From the NCBI GenBank assembly GCA_016295005.1, contig JAEDMA010000004.1, forward strand, positions 1 through 31,123: DNA of 31,123 nucleotides, read 5' to 3'. Source of the DNA: Christensenellaceae bacterium. Lineage in GTDB: Bacteria > Bacillota > Clostridia > Christensenellales > Borkfalkiaceae. Both the position numbers and the translations under genes were made by a program. The notes beneath the pieces were generated by a model. The model saw only the letters and a program-made list of their open reading frames with translations. It was not told where the DNA came from and searched no databases. This document shows positions 15,714-23,480 of the stretch, one piece after another; the stretch's first letter is position 1; every line of letters begins with the position of its first letter.

Positions 15714-15744
15714 TTTGTGTGAAAAATATGAATTTTCACACAAA
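15714..15744 (+). promoter_or_regulatory. Perfect 12-bp palindromic operator at the transcription start
   Basis: TTTGTGTGAAAA (15714-15725), seven bases, TTTTCACACAAA (15733-15744). The arms are exact inverted repeats lying from four bases after the -10 box, so a bound dimer would block initiation. The first gene of the operon encodes an AbrB-family DNA-binding protein, making autoregulation likely. It could also form a hairpin in the 5' leader. Confidence 0.75.
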
Positions 15745-15765
15745 ACACAAATTAAGGAGATAATA

Positions 15766-15996
15766 ATGCAATCGGGCAAAGGGAAGTATATGTTCGGGAT
15801 ATGCAAAGTCGGCGACCGCGGTCAGATAGTTATACCCAAAGAAGCACGGCTGGTTTTCGGAATAGAACCGGGAGATAGCCTTATTCTTTTAGGAGATAAG
15901 AAAAAAGGTCTTGCGATAGTAAAGGCGGAAGTTTTCGGCGCCGTGTGTGACGAAATACTCGACGCGCAAGGAGAAAAAGATGGAAATTGCGATTAA
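15766..15996 (+). CDS. AbrB/SpoVT-family swapped-hairpin transcription regulator
   Basis: A 76-residue protein whose first 50 residues hold the AbrB-type motif CKVGDRGQIVIPKEARLVFGIEPGDSLILLGD (DRGQIVIPKEAR and the following GIEPGD being diagnostic). Such proteins dimerise by a swapped hairpin and bind palindromic DNA. The start at 15766 is set by AAGGAGAT; the longer in-frame start at 15715 lies inside the operator. Its last codons overlap the ABC ATPase gene by 17 bases, so it is coupled to the exporter. The C-terminal 25 residues are probably an effector or dimer tail. Expected to repress its own operon through the palindrome upstream. Confidence 0.9.
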   Translation: MQSGKGKYMFGICKVGDRGQIVIPKEARLVFGIEPGDSLILLGDKKKGLAIVKAEVFGAVCDEILDAQGEKDGNCD

Positions 15997-16702
15997 AACG
16001 GAAAATTTAACCAAGCGTTTTTCTTCGGTTACGGCGGTGGACGGGATAAATCTCACCGTATACAAAGGGGAAATGTTTTCCGTTCTCGGGGAAAACGGCG
16101 CGGGCAAAAGCACCACGATAGGTATGCTTTGCGGACTCATAAAACCGACCGACGGTAAAGCGGAAATCTGCGGATTCGACTCGGAAAAGGAAAGGAACGA
16201 AATCAAGAGAATTTTAGGACTTTCTCCGCAGGAATCGGCTGTTTCGGCTAATTTAACGGTGAAAGAAAATCTCGATTTAATCGCTTCGCTTTACGGTCTT
16301 CGCGGCGAAGAAAAAGAAAAAAGAATAAAGGAAATAACCGAAGAATTTAAGTTGGAAGAAGTTCTCGATAAAAGAGCGAAAACGCTTTCCGGCGGATATA
16401 AAAGGCGGTTAAGCATCGCGCTGGCTCTCGTTCCGCGCCCCGAAATAGTTTTTCTCGACGAGCCGACATTAGGTCTTGACGTAAGGGCGAGAAGAGATTT
16501 GTGGAAAGAGATAGAAAAACTTAAAGGCAATACCACGGTTATATTGACCACGCACTATATCGAAGAAGCGGAAAATCTTTGCGACAGAGTAGCTATAATG
16601 GTTAAAGGCAAAATCCGCCTTTGCGATACGGTAGATAACATTAAAAAAGCGGCGAACGCCGACAGTCTGGAAAACGCCTTTTTATCGCTTACGGAGGAAT
16701 AA
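15980..16702 (+). CDS. ABC exporter ATP-binding protein (CcmA/DrrA type)
   Basis: A 240-residue ATPase of the ABC-2 export group. Walker A is GENGAGKST, the signature LSGGYKRRLSIA, Walker B EIVFLDEPTLGLD and the H-loop TTHYIEE. The start at 15980 with AAGGAG at 15968-15973 is preferred over an upstream in-frame ATG at 15947. It overlaps the AbrB-like gene by 17 bases and is followed one base later by its permease, so the three genes form one operon. Relatives export antibiotics, lipids, peptides or Na+; the substrate cannot be inferred. Confidence 0.92.
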   Translation: MEIAIKTENLTKRFSSVTAVDGINLTVYKGEMFSVLGENGAGKSTTIGMLCGLIKPTDGKAEICGFDSEKERNEIKRILGLSPQESAVSANLTVKENLDLIASLYGLRGEEKEKRIKEITEEFKLEEVLDKRAKTLSGGYKRRLSIALALVPRPEIVFLDEPTLGLDVRARRDLWKEIEKLKGNTTVILTTHYIEEAENLCDRVAIMVKGKIRLCDTVDNIKKAANADSLENAFLSLTEE

Positions 16703-16703
16703 A

Positions 16704-17444
16704 ATGAAAACCGCTTTTATACTTTGTAAAAGAAATCTTATAAACGCCGTAAGAGACCCCGTTTCGCTCATTTTCTGCGCGGGATTCCCTGCGGTAATGC
16801 TTATTTTGATGGAACTTATTTTCGGCGGTTCGGCGGCGAACGGCGCGGAAATGTTCAGAATAGAAAACTTTGCGCCGGCAATCGCCGTGTTCGGGTTTTC
16901 TTTTACCATGCTTTACACCGCCCTTACCATAGCGGGGGATAAAAGAACGGCGTTTATGTCGAGATTGAACGTTACGCCCGTAAAACCTTTCGAGTATTTA
17001 CTTAGTTTTCTGTTGTCGAGCGTACCCGTTACGCTTTGTCAGACGGTTCTTTTTTACGCCGTGTCTTTTATATTCGGGTTGCCGTTTACGGTAAACACGT
17101 TGGTTTCCGCCGTTTGCCTTATACCTTCGGCGTTGTTTTTCACCGTATGTGGAATATTCGTCGGCTCGATAGTCGGCAGCGACAATCAGGCAGGACCTGT
17201 TTGCTCTCTTTTTATAACCGCTTCGGGATTGCTCGGCGGAATATGGATGCCGCTTTCTTTAATCGGCGGGACTTTCGTAGACGTTTGCAAATGCCTGCCC
17301 TTTTATAACGGCGTGCTGCTTGCTCAGAACGCCGCCGCGGGACTTTCCGACGGCTGGCTTATAAAAACCGCGATAGTGTTAGCGTACACCGTGGTTTTCG
17401 GAGTGATAGCGGCGGTGGTTTTCAATAAAAAATCGAGAATTTAA
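16704..17444 (+). CDS. ABC-2 type permease
   Basis: A 246-residue membrane protein with six predicted helices, partner of the preceding ATPase. The ABC-2 signature region appears near SLFITASGLLGGIWMPLSLIGG, followed by CKCLPFYNGV, as in DrrB/YhgE-like permeases; the first cytosolic stretch RDPVSLIFCAGFPAVMLILMEL is also typical. The ribosome binding site is GGAGG at 16695-16699. It ends the operon; the hairpins after 17456 probably terminate it. Confidence 0.88.
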   Translation: MKTAFILCKRNLINAVRDPVSLIFCAGFPAVMLILMELIFGGSAANGAEMFRIENFAPAIAVFGFSFTMLYTALTIAGDKRTAFMSRLNVTPVKPFEYLLSFLLSSVPVTLCQTVLFYAVSFIFGLPFTVNTLVSAVCLIPSALFFTVCGIFVGSIVGSDNQAGPVCSLFITASGLLGGIWMPLSLIGGTFVDVCKCLPFYNGVLLAQNAAAGLSDGWLIKTAIVLAYTVVFGVIAAVVFNKKSRI

Positions 17445-17456
17445 ACTATAAGAAGT

Positions 17457-17524
17457 AAAGTTTTTGTCTTACGATAAAAACTTTTAAAACCCTGACGGGT
17501 TTTAGCAAAAACTATCGTTTTTGC
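17457..17524 (+). other. Three adjacent hairpins downstream of the ABC permease
   Basis: AAAGTTTTT/AAAAACTTT (17457-17465 with 17476-17484), AAAACCC/GGGTTTT (17486-17492 with 17497-17503, loop TGAC) and GCAAAAAC/GTTTTTGC (17505-17512 with 17517-17524, loop TATC). The last two lie in or beside the 33-bp repeat. Together they may end transcription of the exporter operon, but no long T-run follows. Confidence 0.6.
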
Positions 17525-17529
17525 GCTTC
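17497..17529 (+). repeat. 33-bp dispersed repeat, copy 1
   Basis: Begins GGGTTTTAGCAAAAACTATC and ends GTTTTTGCGCTTC. An exact 33/33 reverse-complement copy lies at 31091-31123. It contains a GCAAAAAC/GTTTTTGC hairpin. Flanks diverge but share GCGCTTC followed by T-rich DNA. Confidence 0.9.
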
Positions 17530-17590
17530 CTTTTTAAAAAACTTCGTTTAAAAACTCTTGCAAACAACGTTGCGTAAAAACTTATGATAG

Positions 17591-17725
17591 CCGTAAATTC
17601 GCTCCGGGTTTTTGGTTACGGATTTATAAAATATATGCCGACGGAATTGAAAAATTTTTTTGAAAGTTTTAATTGAAAAACAAAAAACTTTCGGAAAGTC
17701 TTTTGTCGTTTCCTGTCGGTTTTTT
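17591..17725 (+). other. Structured non-coding segment in the 357-base gap
   Basis: The gap 17445-17801 holds no gene. CCGTAA/TTACGG pair (17591-17596, 17616-17621). CCGACGGAA (17638-17646) pairs with TTCC-T-GTCGG (17710-17719), enclosing GAAAGTTTT/AAAACTTTC (17662-17670, 17684-17692), and six T follow at 17720-17725. The outer helix plus T-run could act as a large terminator or end of a small RNA. It precedes the promoter at 17727. Confidence 0.45.
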
Positions 17726-17726
17726 A

Positions 17727-17755
17727 TTGTAAACTTTTTATTATTGTGGTAAAAT
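17727..17755 (+). promoter_or_regulatory. Promoter of the winged-helix/uvrBA operon
   Basis: TTGTAA (17727-17732), 17 bases, TAAAAT (17750-17755), 46 bases before the first start codon. No LexA (Cheo) box of the GAAC-N4-GTTC form was seen around it. Confidence 0.65.
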
Positions 17756-17773
17756 GTATTAAAAAGCAGGTTT

Positions 17774-17797
17774 TTCCCCAAAATAGGTTAAGGGGAA
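17774..17797 (+). promoter_or_regulatory. Hairpin masking the ribosome binding site of the first operon gene
   Basis: TTCCCC (17774-17779) is complementary to GGGGAA (17792-17797), whose AAGGGGAA is the ribosome binding site for the ATG at 17802. The 12-base loop is AAAATAGGTTAA. This could hold down translation of the first gene. Confidence 0.5.
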
Positions 17798-17801
17798 TAT
17801 T

Positions 17802-18179
17802 ATGCTTGATTTAAGATGTAATCTGCTTTTGGATTTAATAAATAAAGAGTGTTCTTCGGGATACACGGTGCTGGAAACGGAAGAAATTCTTTCTCGTTTG
17901 CCGATAAAAGCCGCTATCGACCGCGACGTTTTATCCGATTGCTTAAAAGAACTTTCCGACAGAGAACTTATAAGCGTAAAGTACCGCGACGATAAAGAAA
18001 TATGCCTTTCGCCCCTTCCCAAGGGGAGGCTCTTATTCGAAAACAAAACGGAAAACGAAAGAAAGGAAAAGGAAATCAGAAACGCGCTTTTTAAAAAGGC
18101 GTTTATAGGCGGCGTTTCGGGCGGAATCACGGGAAGCGTGATTTACGCGTTAATCTCCCTTATAATCAAGGGGGCGTAA
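17802..18179 (+). CDS. Tail-anchored winged-helix-like protein (copy A)
   Basis: Unrecognised 125-residue protein. Residues 1-75 look like a winged-helix fold: two or three helices (LLLDLINKE, LETEEILSRL, DRDVLSDCLKELSDRELISV) followed by a beta-wing-like KYRDDKEICLSPLPKGRLLF. A charged linker (ENKTENERKEKE) leads to one C-terminal transmembrane helix (about 104-123), so the putative DNA-binding part would be tethered to the inner membrane face. It shares layout and the SP/TPKGR segment with the next protein, suggesting duplication. First gene of the uvrBA operon; the next start overlaps its stop by one base (TAATG). Function unknown. Confidence 0.72.
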   Translation: MLDLRCNLLLDLINKECSSGYTVLETEEILSRLPIKAAIDRDVLSDCLKELSDRELISVKYRDDKEICLSPLPKGRLLFENKTENERKEKEIRNALFKKAFIGGVSGGITGSVIYALISLIIKGA

Positions 18180-18529
18180 TGCTTTCGAGAAGGGAAAACG
18201 CCGTTATGTCGGCGGTCTACGGCAAAGGAATACAGAAAGAAACCTTCCTTATATCTCCGCAAGAACTTAAAAAAGACGTGTCGGAAAAAATAAAACTCGA
18301 CGAGTTGGATAAAATACTTACCCTTTTGTCGCAGGACGGGTATATGGACGTTTATCTTTCGTCAAGGCACGGCGAAAAAGTGTACTGCATAGGCTTAACG
18401 CCAAAAGGAAGGTCTTTTAAAAGAAACGGGCAGGTCATTAAACGGACGTTGCTTTTTAAGCTTGCGGTCACCGTGGGGTTCGCGGTGCTGAGTTTCGTTA
18501 TAGGGTTATTGCTTAATGCGATTTTTTAG
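18179..18529 (+). CDS. Tail-anchored winged-helix-like protein (copy B)
   Basis: Unrecognised 116-residue relative of the preceding protein: helical N-terminal region (RRENAVMSAVYGKG, ISPQELKKDVSEKIKLDELDKILTLLSQDGYMDV), wing-like segment ending CIGLTPKGRSF (matching CLSPLPKGRLLF in copy A), a short basic stretch and a C-terminal transmembrane helix (about 93-115). A ribosome binding site AAGGGGGCG precedes the ATG, which shares its A with the upstream stop codon. uvrB starts two bases after its stop. Tight coupling of two membrane-tethered DNA-binding-like proteins with excision repair genes suggests a regulatory or repair-linked role, not established. Confidence 0.72.
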   Translation: MLSRRENAVMSAVYGKGIQKETFLISPQELKKDVSEKIKLDELDKILTLLSQDGYMDVYLSSRHGEKVYCIGLTPKGRSFKRNGQVIKRTLLFKLAVTVGFAVLSFVIGLLLNAIF

Positions 18530-18531
18530 TT

Positions 18532-20493
18532 ATGGAAAAGAGAAATTTTGAATTAAAATCGGAATTTTCGCCGACGGGCGACCAACCGCAGGCGATAGAA
18601 AAACTTACGCAGGGCGTATTAGACGGGCTTCGCGAGCAAGTGCTTTTAGGCGTTACGGGTTCGGGCAAAACTTTTACTATGGCTAACGTTATCGCAAACG
18701 TAAACCGCCCCGCGCTCGTCATCGCGCACAACAAAACGCTCGCCGCGCAACTTTGCAACGAATTCAGAGAATTCTTCCCGAAAAACAGGGTGGAATTTTT
18801 CGTTTCTTATTACGATTATTATCAGCCGGAAGCGTATATTCCGAGTACCGACACATACATAGAAAAAGACCTTGCGATAAACGACGAAATCGATAAGTTA
18901 AGGCACTCCGCCACCTGTTCGCTTTCCGAACGTTCGGACACGATAGTAGTCGCTTCCGTCTCCTGCATTTACGGACTCGGCGCGCCGGAAGAATATTACA
19001 GGCTTGCCGTTTCTCTCCGCCCCGAACAGGAAATTAAACCCGACGAACTTATGAGGAAACTCGTTTCCATTCAGTATACGAGAAAAGACGTGGATTTTTC
19101 CCGTTCCTCTTTCAGAGTACGCGGCGACGTTATAGATATTTTTCCGTCGTCGAACACGGAAATTATTATTCGGGTGGAGTTTTTCGGGGACGTTATAGAC
19201 AGAATATGCGAAGCGGAATTCGTTTCGGGTAAAGTTATATCCGAACTCAATCACGCGGTAATATTCCCCGCAAGCCATTACGCCGTGGCGCAGGAAAAAA
19301 TCGAAACGGCGACGGCTTGTATCCGCCGCGACGAAGAGGACGAAGTCCGTTACTTTACCGAAAGCGGCAAACTTTTAGAGGCGCAAAGGTTAAAGCAGAG
19401 AACCGATTATGACCTTGAAATGATAAAGGAAATAGGTTTTTGCAAGGGAATAGAAAATTACAGCAGATACTTCGACGGAAGAAGCGTCGGCGAGCCGCCG
19501 TTTACTCTTTTGGATTATTTTCCTAAAGATTATATCGTGTTTATCGACGAATCGCATATGACCATTCCGCAGATCGGCGCGATGTATAACGGCGACAGGT
19601 CGAGAAAACAAAGCCTTGTCGATTACGGGTTTCGGTTAAAGTCCGCTTACGACAACAGACCGCTTACTTTCCAAGAATTCGACGCGAGAGTGGGTCAACT
19701 TATCTGCGTTTCGGCGACTCCCGCAAAATACGAACTGGATAACGCGGGGCAGATAGCCGAGCAACTTATCCGCCCGACGGGTATTTTAGACCCCGAAATT
19801 ACGGTAAGACCTACAAAAAACCAGATAGACGACCTTCTTCACGAAATAAACGTTATAGTAAAGAAAAATAAACGCGTTTTAGTTACCACTCTTACCAAAA
19901 AAATGGCGGAGAGTTTAACCGAATACTTAAAAGAACACGGCGTTAAAGTCCGTTATATGCACAGCGATATAGACACTATGGAAAGGATAGAGATTGTGTC
20001 CGGGCTTCGTTCGGGCGAGTTCGACGTACTTTGCGGTATTAACCTTTTAAGAGAAGGGTTGGACCTTCCCGAAGTGGAATTAGTCGCTGTTTTAGACGCC
20101 GACAAAGAAGGCTTTTTACGTAGCGAAACTTCTCTATTGCAGACGATAGGGAGGGCTGCGAGAAATTCCGAAGGCAGAGTTATAATGTACGCCGACGTGA
20201 TGACGGGCAGTATGAAACGCGCGATAGACGAAACGGAAAGGCGACGCAAAATTCAGAACGAGTATAACGTTAAACACGGTATAGTTCCGAAGTCTATCGT
20301 TAAAGAAATAAAGAACACGCTGGAAATAACAAAGAAAGCGGACAGAACCAAAGAAGTAAGAAAAGAAGATATACCCGAAGAAATAGAAAAACTGAAAGCG
20401 CTTATGAAAATCGCTTCGGCTAATCTCGACTTCGAAAAGTGTATCGAAATAAGAGATAACATCGCTAAACTTAAAATCAAGATGAGAAAGTAA
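18532..20493 (+). CDS. uvrB: Excinuclease ABC subunit B
   Basis: Damage-verification helicase of nucleotide excision repair; receives DNA from UvrA and recruits UvrC. Normal 653 residues. Seen: PTGDQPQAIEKL, Walker A GVTGSGKT (40-47), the strand-separating beta-hairpin YYDYYQPEAYIPSTDTYIEKD, DESHMT (Walker B), helicase motifs such as GINLLREGLDLPE and QTIGRAARNSEG, and the C-terminal UVR motif (IEKLKALMKIASANLDFEKCIEIRD). No ribosome binding site precedes the ATG; it lies two bases after the previous stop, so translation probably depends on reinitiation. Confidence 0.97.
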   Translation: MEKRNFELKSEFSPTGDQPQAIEKLTQGVLDGLREQVLLGVTGSGKTFTMANVIANVNRPALVIAHNKTLAAQLCNEFREFFPKNRVEFFVSYYDYYQPEAYIPSTDTYIEKDLAINDEIDKLRHSATCSLSERSDTIVVASVSCIYGLGAPEEYYRLAVSLRPEQEIKPDELMRKLVSIQYTRKDVDFSRSSFRVRGDVIDIFPSSNTEIIIRVEFFGDVIDRICEAEFVSGKVISELNHAVIFPASHYAVAQEKIETATACIRRDEEDEVRYFTESGKLLEAQRLKQRTDYDLEMIKEIGFCKGIENYSRYFDGRSVGEPPFTLLDYFPKDYIVFIDESHMTIPQIGAMYNGDRSRKQSLVDYGFRLKSAYDNRPLTFQEFDARVGQLICVSATPAKYELDNAGQIAEQLIRPTGILDPEITVRPTKNQIDDLLHEINVIVKKNKRVLVTTLTKKMAESLTEYLKEHGVKVRYMHSDIDTMERIEIVSGLRSGEFDVLCGINLLREGLDLPEVELVAVLDADKEGFLRSETSLLQTIGRAARNSEGRVIMYADVMTGSMKRAIDETERRRKIQNEYNVKHGIVPKSIVKEIKNTLEITKKADRTKEVRKEDIPEEIEKLKALMKIASANLDFEKCIEIRDNIAKLKIKMRK

Positions 20494-20494
20494 T

Positions 20495-23320
20495 ATGAAC
20501 GACAAAATTATCATAAAGGGCGCGAGAGAAAACAACTTAAAAAACGTGGATTTAACCATTCCGAGAGATAAACTCGTAGTGTTTACGGGGTTATCGGGCA
20601 GCGGAAAGTCTACGCTCGCATTCGAAACCATTTACGCCGAAGGTCAAAGACGGTACGTGGAAAGTTTGTCGAGTTACGCGAGAATGTTTCTGGGACAAAT
20701 GGAAAAACCCGACGTGGACTTAATCGAAGGGTTATCGCCGGCGATTTCCATCGACCAGAAAACCACGTCGCACAACCCCCGTTCCACCGTCGGCACGGTC
20801 ACCGAGATTTACGACTATTTCCGTCTGCTTTTCGCAAGAATAGGCACTCCTCATTGCCCTTCCTGCGGCATAGAAATCGCAAGACAGACGGTTGACCAGA
20901 TAACCGATAAGGTTATGGCTATGGAAAAGGGTACCAAAATACTCGTCAACGCCCCCGTCGCGCGAGGCAAAAAAGGGGAATTCGCCAAAAACTTCGAAAA
21001 CTACCGTAAAAGCGGTTACGCAAGGGTGGAAGTGGACGGCGTGGTTTACGACCTTTCGGAAGAAATAAAACTCGATAAAAACATCAAACACAACATATCC
21101 GTCGTTATCGACAGGCTCGTGGTAAAAGACGGTATAGAAAAAAGGCTTAACGAAAGTCTGGAAACGGCGTTGAAACTCGCCGACGGACTCGTCGTTATAG
21201 AAACGGTGGGCGGCGGTTCGGAGACCTATTCCACCAAATATTCCTGCCCCGATTGCGGCAGAAGCATAGAAGAAATAGAACCGAGATTGTTTTCCTTTAA
21301 CAATCCTTTCGGCGCCTGCCCCGAATGTCACGGGTTAGGATACAGGGCGGAAATATCCGAAGATTTAATCGTAAAAGATAAAAATAAATCGCTCAGAGAA
21401 GGAGCGATGACGGTTACGGGCTGGAATTTAGAGAGCGGAAAAATCGCCGAAATGAGTTTCGAATCGCTGGCGCGCCATTACGGGTTCAGTATAGACACTC
21501 CCGTGAAAGATTTGCCGCCCGAAATTTATCACGTGCTTTTGTACGGCAGCGGCGACGAAAAAATTCGTATGGAATACAGCACGAAAACTTTCAACACGAG
21601 TTACGACGCTCGTTGGGAAGGTATAATTCCAAACTTAAAACGCCGTTACAGAGAAACCACGAGCGACTGGACGAAACACGAAATCGAAAGGTATATGGTA
21701 GAACTCCCCTGCGACAAATGTCACGGCAAAAGGCTTAAAGAAGAAGCGCTTGCCGTTACCGTCGGGGGAAAGAACATATCCGAACTTACCGAAATGCCGG
21801 TAGAAGATTTGTACGAATTCGTTTGCGGAATAACCCTTTCGGAAATTCAGTCGATGATTGCAAGACCTATCGTAAAAGAAATCAAAGCGAGATTGTCTTT
21901 CTTAAAAGACGTAGGACTTGGATACTTAACGCTTTCGAGAAGCGCAAGCACGCTTTCCGGCGGCGAAGCGCAGAGAATAAGGCTCGCGACCCAGATAGGC
22001 AGCGGGCTTACCGGCGTGCTTTACATTCTCGACGAACCGAGTATAGGTCTTCATCAGAGAGATAACGAAAAACTGCTCGCCACGTTAAAGAAGTTAAGGG
22101 ATATAGGCAACACCTTAATAGTCGTAGAACACGACGAAGATACTATCCGGGCGGCGGATTTTATAGTCGATATAGGTCCGAAAGCCGGCGTTCACGGCGG
22201 CGAAGTCGTCGCAACGGGCAGCGTGGAGGATATAGAAAACGAGCCGCGTTCCATAACGGGTGATTACCTTTCGGGAAGAAGAAAAATAGAAATTCCCGAA
22301 ACAAGGAGAGTACCCGACGGCAGATGGCTTACAGTCCGAGGCGCGAAACAAAACAACCTTAAAAACGCAGACGTAAGTTTCCCCGTAGGACTTTTCACCG
22401 TGGTAACGGGCGTTTCCGGTAGCGGAAAGAGTTCGCTTATCAACGGAATTTTATATCCCGAACTTGCCGACGAACTGAACAACGCCAAAATAGTAAAAGG
22501 TAAATGCGACGGGGTGGACGGAACGGAATATTTCGATAAAGTAATCGCGATAGACCAGTCCCCCATAGGCAGAACGCCGAGAAGCAACCCCGCGACTTAC
22601 ACGGGCGTGTTTTCGGCGATAAGAGACCTGATGGCTTCTACTCCCGACGCCAAAGAACGCGGATATAAATCGGGCAGATTTTCCTTCAACGTGTCGGGCG
22701 GTCGGTGCGAAAAGTGTCAGGGCGACGGCATTATAAAGATAGAAATGCACTTTTTACCCGATATTTACGTTCCTTGCGAAGTATGTAAAGGTCAAAGATA
22801 CAACAGAGAAACTCTGCAAGTAAAATATAAAGGCAAAAACATCGCCGATATTTTGGATATGACGGTAGACGAAGCCTGCGAATTTTTCGAAAACATTCCG
22901 TCGATATTCAACAAAATCAAAACGTTGAAAGACGTAGGGTTAGGGTATATAAAACTCGGGCAGTCGTCAACGACGTTATCGGGCGGCGAAGCGCAAAGGG
23001 TTAAACTCGCCACGGAACTTGCAAAAAGAGCGACGGGCAGAACTCTCTATATTTTAGACGAGCCTACCACGGGGCTACACTCTTACGACGTGAATAATCT
23101 TTGCAAAGTGCTTTTAAGGTTACAGGAAAGCGGTAACACCATAATCGTTATCGAACATAATCTGGACGTAATAAAACTTGCCGACTATATCGTGGATATG
23201 GGTCCCGAAGGGGGCAATAAGGGCGGCGAAGTAATCGCGACGGGCAGCCCCGAAGAAGTTGCAAAAAACCCCGTAAGTTACACGGGCGCGTTCTTAAAAA
23301 AGATTTTAGCAGATAAATAA
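20495..23320 (+). CDS. uvrA: Excinuclease ABC subunit A
   Basis: ABC-type DNA damage sensor that loads UvrB. Normal 941 residues with two ATPase modules: Walker A GLSGSGKS (32-39) and GVSGSGKS in the second half, signatures LSGGEAQRIRLA and LSGGEAQRVKLA, Walker B LYILDEPSIGLH and LYILDEPTTGLH. Zinc sites CPDCGRSIEE...CPECHGLG and CEKCQGDG...CEVCKGQRY are intact. It starts one base after the uvrB stop, with only a weak ribosome binding site. Followed by a terminator. Confidence 0.97.
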   Translation: MNDKIIIKGARENNLKNVDLTIPRDKLVVFTGLSGSGKSTLAFETIYAEGQRRYVESLSSYARMFLGQMEKPDVDLIEGLSPAISIDQKTTSHNPRSTVGTVTEIYDYFRLLFARIGTPHCPSCGIEIARQTVDQITDKVMAMEKGTKILVNAPVARGKKGEFAKNFENYRKSGYARVEVDGVVYDLSEEIKLDKNIKHNISVVIDRLVVKDGIEKRLNESLETALKLADGLVVIETVGGGSETYSTKYSCPDCGRSIEEIEPRLFSFNNPFGACPECHGLGYRAEISEDLIVKDKNKSLREGAMTVTGWNLESGKIAEMSFESLARHYGFSIDTPVKDLPPEIYHVLLYGSGDEKIRMEYSTKTFNTSYDARWEGIIPNLKRRYRETTSDWTKHEIERYMVELPCDKCHGKRLKEEALAVTVGGKNISELTEMPVEDLYEFVCGITLSEIQSMIARPIVKEIKARLSFLKDVGLGYLTLSRSASTLSGGEAQRIRLATQIGSGLTGVLYILDEPSIGLHQRDNEKLLATLKKLRDIGNTLIVVEHDEDTIRAADFIVDIGPKAGVHGGEVVATGSVEDIENEPRSITGDYLSGRRKIEIPETRRVPDGRWLTVRGAKQNNLKNADVSFPVGLFTVVTGVSGSGKSSLINGILYPELADELNNAKIVKGKCDGVDGTEYFDKVIAIDQSPIGRTPRSNPATYTGVFSAIRDLMASTPDAKERGYKSGRFSFNVSGGRCEKCQGDGIIKIEMHFLPDIYVPCEVCKGQRYNRETLQVKYKGKNIADILDMTVDEACEFFENIPSIFNKIKTLKDVGLGYIKLGQSSTTLSGGEAQRVKLATELAKRATGRTLYILDEPTTGLHSYDVNNLCKVLLRLQESGNTIIVIEHNLDVIKLADYIVDMGPEGGNKGGEVIATGSPEEVAKNPVSYTGAFLKKILADK

Positions 23321-23358
23321 TAAGCTTTTTTCTTCGGAAAAGAGGTTATTATAACCAA

Positions 23359-23402
23359 AAAAACGTCCGATTTTAAGAAAGTGAAAAAAATCGGGCGTTT
23401 TT
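23359..23402 (+). terminator. Terminator after uvrA
   Basis: ACGTCCGATTTT (23363-23374) pairs with AAAATCGGGCGT (23387-23398), one G-T pair, followed by TTTTT. A smaller palindrome GGTTATTATAACC lies just before it (23344-23356). Confidence 0.88.
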
Positions 23403-23480
23403 ATATGTTTTTTCATTAAAAAAAAGGAAAAGAGAAATATTTTTCGTATTATTATTCGTAGAAAATAAGGGGACGGGAAA

